Source: Bacillota bacterium (lineage in GTDB: Bacteria > Bacillota > Clostridia > TANB77 > CAG-465). Taken from it: a DNA stretch of 64,000 nt. The notes under the pieces are model-generated. The model had not been told where the DNA came from. It searched no databases and saw only the letters and a program-made list of their open reading frames with translations. The position numbers and the translations under genes were made by a program. This document shows, piece after piece, positions 59,791 to 64,000 of the stretch (its first letter is position 1; the number at the start of each line of letters is the position of its first letter). The stretch covers positions 124,001-188,000 of the forward strand of contig JAEWRE010000039.1 of assembly GCA_023460235.1 (NCBI GenBank). The letters are read 5' to 3'.

Positions 59791-61077
59791 TTATTTTGCT
59801 ATTTCATCTAAATATTCTTTAGCATTTTTTAATTCCAAATAATCACTTGAAGTGATATTTGATTTATCGTTATCATAGTTTTCTATTTCACTATTTACTA
59901 GATACATACTTTTTATATATTTAGCAGAAAATTTAGTCCATATTCCACTTAAATCAGCTACCTTCATATCAGTTTCTATTGATGTTTCTTGGCCTTTTTT
60001 ATCTTTTTTTATTGTTTTAGTAAATTCAATACTCGAAATAGTACTCAATCTATTTTCTTCAGTTTCATAACTTCCAATAAAATCCCCAAGTCCGTATGCT
60101 ATATATACATGAGAATCTTTTTCATTAACAGTTATTAAATCTTCTTCTGTGTTTTGTACAGTATTACTACCAGTTCCAAAAACAACATTTACTCCATTTT
60201 TAAATAATATATCTACACATTCTTTTTGCTTACTTGTTGTAATTTTACTATCTTGATTTTGTGAATATAGATATGATATTATATAATCAACATTTTTTGA
60301 TTTTAAGTATTCTATATCTTTTTTTAGATCTTTTTCATTAAATACATTAACTAAATAGTCCTTTTTATCACTAATTTTAGTTTGAGAAGATGTAGTATAT
60401 GATAATATTCCAAGAGTTATATTATTTTTTGTAATTACAATAGGATTATTTCTTGATTCTGAACTGATTCCTATTTGAGCTATATTTTTATTTTTTAATT
60501 CTGTTGTTGTTGCTACTATTCCATTTTCTGATTTATCCATAGCATGATATGTTGCAGTTGCAACAATACTAATATTTAATTTTTTTAATGTATCTAATAG
60601 TTCATTTGGTGCATTATATGTATCTTTACTTGTATAACTTGAATTATCAACAACAGGTGTTGCAAGGCTAGCCATCACGATATCAAATTTTTTTAACTCA
60701 CTTGATATTGAATCAGTTCCAGTAGAAAAATCATAACTAGATGTACCTTTTGCACCTTTTAATGTATTAGATGATAGATATATGTCACCTAAGGCTGCAA
60801 ATTTCAAACTATAATTCTCTTCAGTTTGTTTTGGTGCATGTGAATAAACTACATTTACAACTGAACTTACAGAATTATATAGCCACATTTTTTCTTTTTC
60901 TTTATTACCTAAAGTATAACTAATCATTGAATAAATTTGATAAAATAAGAAAATAGTAATTATTAACCACATGAATAATTTAACTTTTATTTTATCATTT
61001 TCTTTATCATTTTCTTTGTTATTTACAACTAGACGCTCTTCTTCGTCTATATTATTATCAATATTTCCTCTTCTCAT
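59791..61077 (-). CDS. CapA-family (PGA_cap) membrane-anchored metallophosphoesterase-like protein
   Basis: 428 residues. A cytosolic head rich in Asn, Lys and Asp leads to one membrane span (about 32-52). The extracellular domain has KFAALGDIYLSS, FDIVMASLATPVVDNSSY, IVATATYHAMDKSENGIV, then FGTGSNTVQNTEED and YIAYGLGDFIGSYET. CapA proteins take part in poly-gamma-glutamate capsule production, though many relatives act elsewhere. Several expected His/Asp metal ligands look replaced, for example the usual NLE segment reads ASLATP and NNH is absent (TATYHAM). Catalytic activity is therefore doubtful. Confidence 0.7.
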   Translation of the reverse strand: MRRGNIDNNIDEEERLVVNNKENDKENDKIKVKLFMWLIITIFLFYQIYSMISYTLGNKEKEKMWLYNSVSSVVNVVYSHAPKQTEENYSLKFAALGDIYLSSNTLKGAKGTSSYDFSTGTDSISSELKKFDIVMASLATPVVDNSSYTSKDTYNAPNELLDTLKKLNISIVATATYHAMDKSENGIVATTTELKNKNIAQIGISSESRNNPIVITKNNITLGILSYTTSSQTKISDKKDYLVNVFNEKDLKKDIEYLKSKNVDYIISYLYSQNQDSKITTSKQKECVDILFKNGVNVVFGTGSNTVQNTEEDLITVNEKDSHVYIAYGLGDFIGSYETEENRLSTISSIEFTKTIKKDKKGQETSIETDMKVADLSGIWTKFSAKYIKSMYLVNSEIENYDNDKSNITSSDYLELKNAKEYLDEIAK

Positions 61078-61122
61078 TATTATCTCCCTAATATATATTA
61101 TAGCTATGTACTAATTATTATA

Positions 61123-61852
61123 CTACAAGTTATTACATATTTGCAACTGAACGGGAGATAATTTACTATTTTTACTATTTACTAAATCAGTCATATTTTG
61201 TATGATTTGATTTTGTTTTATACATTCTAAATTATTATTAATACCTCTTTCTTTAGAACTGAGTTGCTTTGCTACATTATTGATTTCATTAATATTAAAT
61301 TTATCATATGCATCATACCATTTTTCACATAAATTTTTGAAATTATTAACTTTATCGTCAAGTTTTAAGAAACTTTTTTCCACTTTTTCAGTAAATGTCT
61401 TACTTGAAACAAAAGATTTTATATCCTTGAAAAATTTTTCTATATAATTTGAAAATATGTTATTTTTAAAATTATTTTTATATAATATATCAAGTCCAAC
61501 ATTAATAGCAGAAGTAAGTCCGTCCACGAAAAGCGGACTCTTTTACTTTATTAATATCTTTAAGTACATTTATAGGCATATTTATTATTTCTATACCTTC
61601 TCTTATACTACTATTTATAGCTGTTTTTAATATTTCTTTAAAATCTTTTGATTTAAAAGAATCCTTTACATCCATTAATATATCTTTTACATGATCATTT
61701 ATTGGAAATGATTTAATTGCATAGTCGGCTCCTTTATCAATTATACCTTCAATTAAATTTTGAAATCCATTTTTATTTTTATTAATTTGTAGCACTAATT
61801 CTTTATCCACTTTTATTTCATTATGTAGATTTAAATCCATTATATTATTCAT
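61123..61852 (-). pseudogene. one helical protein split by a frameshift (~245 aa)
   Basis: The first part (61852-61502) runs 116 residues and ends AFRGRTYFCY-stop; the second (from within 61527) continues DGLTSAINVGLDILYKNNF for about 134 residues. At about 61530, in GCTTTTCGTGGAC, removing one base joins KVKESAF directly to VDGLTSAINV. The product would be a charged helical protein with hydrophobic helices, as in uncharacterised Clostridial proteins I recall of the same length. It lies next to the TadC/CpaF-like genes, and the upstream stop overlaps as ATGA. It may be a real frameshift, a sequence error or programmed recoding. Confidence 0.7.
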
Positions 61853-62742
61853 CTATATTCCTCCATTTTTAAATTCTTTTTCATAAGTAAAAATATCATA
61901 AAATGTGATATTATGTTTATATTTATTATCAATTTTCCAATTGCACTATTTACAATTACATTTCTGTATTCTTCATTTAAAAATACAAAAGAATGTATTA
62001 TATATGCATTTATTATCATCAAAACATATATTACTATTTTTGATGATAGTAATTCTTCTTTTTCTTTTTCTTTTTGTATATTAGTTTTTACTAATATATT
62101 TGCATATTTATCTAATAATTTACTAAAATTGCTTCCATTTATATATGCATACTGTAATAATGTTATAAAATTATTTATTATCTTAATATTAATTTTCCTT
62201 TTTAAATCTTCAAATGCATCATATACCCTAATTCCTTTTTCAATGGATAAATTAAATTTATGGATAAATATATTCAAGGGATAATCTGTTTCTATTTTTT
62301 TCATTGCTATAACGATATCATTTGTAGAATTTGTATAATTTTTCAGATATATGCAATACATTGGGAATACTTCTAATATTTTTTCTTTTTGTTTAACATA
62401 TATTTTCTTAATTAAATTTATTGGGATAAAAAATGATATTATTGATAATATTAAAGATGTAGATATTATATTGAAATAAATATATGATAGATAAAATGTT
62501 AATATTGAAATTAAAAAAGATAGAATTAATATAGATAAAATATTAAGAAAATTTTTACTAGAAATCTTTAGATTTTTTAATTCAATTATATAATAGTTAA
62601 TTTGACTTATAAATGATATTTTTTTTATTTTATCTTTTAATAAATTGTACATTATATTATTTTTTTTATTATTAATTTTAAGTAATTTAAAAATTATATT
62701 TATAATGACAGCTATTATAATTAAATTAATTATTTGTTTCAT
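61849..62742 (-). CDS. type II/IV secretion inner-membrane protein (TadC/GspF-like)
   Basis: 297 residues. One N-terminal span (about 3-20), two spans near 65-105 (LNILSILILSFLISILTFYLSYIYF), a cytosolic helical domain (about 115-235) and a C-terminal pair of spans (236-257 and 270-290). The central helical domain has VFPMYCIYLKNYTNST and IYVLMIINAYII. This is the GspF/TadB-TadC layout, the membrane platform driven by the CpaF ATPase encoded just upstream. The two genes overlap by 17 bases. It starts behind AAAGG. Confidence 0.72.
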   Translation of the reverse strand: MKQIINLIIIAVIINIIFKLLKINNKKNNIMYNLLKDKIKKISFISQINYYIIELKNLKISSKNFLNILSILILSFLISILTFYLSYIYFNIISTSLILSIISFFIPINLIKKIYVKQKEKILEVFPMYCIYLKNYTNSTNDIVIAMKKIETDYPLNIFIHKFNLSIEKGIRVYDAFEDLKRKINIKIINNFITLLQYAYINGSNFSKLLDKYANILVKTNIQKEKEKEELLSSKIVIYVLMIINAYIIHSFVFLNEEYRNVIVNSAIGKLIININIISHFMIFLLMKKNLKMEEYR

Positions 62743-63937
62743 AACTATTTACCTTTCTTGTGTATATATTATTGACATTAACACTTTGATTTTCAAATTG
62801 ATATTCTAGTTTTACTATTTCAACTACTTTATATTCACTTAAATATATTATAAAATCTATACTTTTTGAAAGTATTTGTTTAATAAATTCTTCTTTATAT
62901 TGTTGATTCTTTTCATCTCTTTTAAATAATAATACTAATCTGTCAATTGTATTTTTTGCAGAATCTGAATGTACTGTTGAGAGTCCCATATGACCTGTAG
63001 ATATAGCATCAAAAAATACTGTTGTTTCAGTACCTTTTAATTCACCAACTATTATTACATCATTGGACATAACAAGACTATTTTTCATTAGTCTTTGTAA
63101 TGTTATCTTGGCAGAATCTTCTCTATTTTCTATTACTTCTCTTTGAATAATGTTTTTATTATCAATAAATAATTCTGTTGTTTCTTCATTAATTGTTATT
63201 GGACAATTATCAGGTATTTTTCTTATTATGCCTCTAAGCAAAGTGGTTTTTCCACTACCACCCTTACCAGAAATTATTATATTACATTTTGATAATATTG
63301 CATTAAGTATCAGTTTATATGATATTTCATCTAACATATCCTCTTGAATAAATAATCTTTCAAGAGATGTATCAAGACTATTTCTGTGAATTCTAATTAC
63401 AATATTCGGAGAGATAGAATTTACTGGAGAAATACCAGCTTCAATTCTTAATTTATATTTTTTATCACTAATTATAACCATAGGTACATCAAAATTTATA
63501 TTAGAATTGTTTTTTTGAATACAATATCTTATATATTGTTCAAACTCCATTTCACTATTAAATTCTTCATCTACTTTCTCCCATATTCCTATTCTTTTTA
63601 CATATATTTTATTATACTTAATAGCCCTTATATCTGTAACAGTTGTATCATCAATAAATTTTTGAAGAATATCATATCCAAACATCTTATTTATTAATAG
63701 ATTATTTATCTCTATTATTTCTTTTTCATCTAATAAACCATATTTATTATATAAAAATTCATTTATCTTTATAGTAATTTCTTCTTTTCTCTCCTCTTGC
63801 AGCAATTCTAAACAATCCTTTATAAGATAGTCCTGTATTTCTTTTATGCCAAAATTGTCAGTTATTTTATTTTTAGTTATTTTGTTCTCATTAAAATAAT
63901 TACTTGAGTCATCTTTATTAAAAACATTAATAATCAT
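62726..63937 (-). CDS. CpaF/TadA-type secretion ATPase
   Basis: 403 residues. The N-terminal helical domain is followed by the RecA-like ATPase: Walker A SGKGGSGKTTL at about 223-233, Asp box TINEETTELFI, Walker B IVGELKGTE near 298 and the His box GHMGLSTVHSDSAKN near 317. It powers Tad/Flp pilus or type IV secretion-like machines (VirB11 relatives). The start is ATG at 63937 behind AGAGAGG. It is followed by a TadC-like gene and a split gene; further pilus genes are not in the window. Confidence 0.88.
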   Translation of the reverse strand: MIINVFNKDDSSNYFNENKITKNKITDNFGIKEIQDYLIKDCLELLQEERKEEITIKINEFLYNKYGLLDEKEIIEINNLLINKMFGYDILQKFIDDTTVTDIRAIKYNKIYVKRIGIWEKVDEEFNSEMEFEQYIRYCIQKNNSNINFDVPMVIISDKKYKLRIEAGISPVNSISPNIVIRIHRNSLDTSLERLFIQEDMLDEISYKLILNAILSKCNIIISGKGGSGKTTLLRGIIRKIPDNCPITINEETTELFIDNKNIIQREVIENREDSAKITLQRLMKNSLVMSNDVIIVGELKGTETTVFFDAISTGHMGLSTVHSDSAKNTIDRLVLLFKRDEKNQQYKEEFIKQILSKSIDFIIYLSEYKVVEIVKLEYQFENQSVNVNNIYTRKVNSYETNN

Positions 63938-64000
63938 TTAAAACCTCTCTTTTTTTAAAAATATTCCCAATTAAATTGTTTTTCAATGCTTTATTTTGTT

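Noticed and set aside
1..64000. CRISPR array or cas genes
   Set aside because: No regularly spaced 25-40 bp repeats and no Cas-like proteins were seen. The only ordered repeats are the coding repeat at 36.8 kb and the att copies.

Overview
The window is a very AT-rich stretch of a Gram-positive, spore-forming Clostridia-type chromosome. The case rests on spmA/spmB and a CwlD-like amidase (sporulation), a DnaD/DnaI-type replication initiation pair, YlbF, VanW and HtpX/LemA proteins, an LL-diaminopimelate aminotransferase, mutS-mutL-miaA in one operon, strong AGGAGG ribosome binding sites and tRNA genes that encode their own CCA ends. I cannot name the species.

Layout. 0-12.5 kb: dnaX with the 4.5S SRP RNA directly upstream, a VirD4/TraG-like coupling ATPase with two small unknown genes, a VanW-domain surface protein, a CofE-like protein, RNase P RNA, gyrA and a DnaJ-like chaperone. 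12.6-18.0 kb: one tight minus-strand cluster that joins a miniature type IV secretion-like set (VirD4-like ATPase, VirB2-like pilin, VirB6-like and VirB3-like membrane proteins) to dnaD and a dnaI/dnaC-type helicase loader. 18.2-19.6 kb: tRNA-Lys/Glu/Thr and a 1-kb mobile-element remnant between two ~97-bp copies of the tRNA-Thr 3' end plus terminator. 19.6-41.4 kb: mostly housekeeping (ksgA beside a YabE-like transglycosylase, lemA-htpX, dut, mutS-mutL-miaA, spmA-spmB, dapL), then accessory genes: a repeat-rich Gly/Met/Pro protein, a shortened HTH regulator, orphan genes, and a short-chain dehydrogenase that lacks a normal start codon and its catalytic lysine and is joined to a Nudix fragment.

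41.5-54.9 kb is the most interesting part: an element integrated at tRNA-Arg(ACG). It has a repressor/ImmA switch, a late-regulator-like gene, a holin, a compact siphophage tail module (terminator, tube, chaperones, short tape measure, distal tail, hub, fibre, collar) and an M23/SH3 lysin. No terminase, portal, capsid, protease or replication gene is visible, and the integrase is broken. The simplest readings are a fixed, headless F-type tailocin-like locus or a defective prophage that kept only its tail and lysis genes. The last gene of the tail-lysis run fuses an XRE DNA-binding domain to a Spo0E-like phosphatase domain and is followed by an inverted pair of Spo0A-box-like sequences, a possible link to sporulation control.

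54.9-64 kb: small regulator and membrane genes, tadA overlapping cwlD, a zinc metallopeptidase coupled to a YlbF gene, a CapA-family protein, a gene split by a frameshift, and a TadC/CpaF-like pair (type II/IV secretion ATPase and inner-membrane protein) at the right edge.
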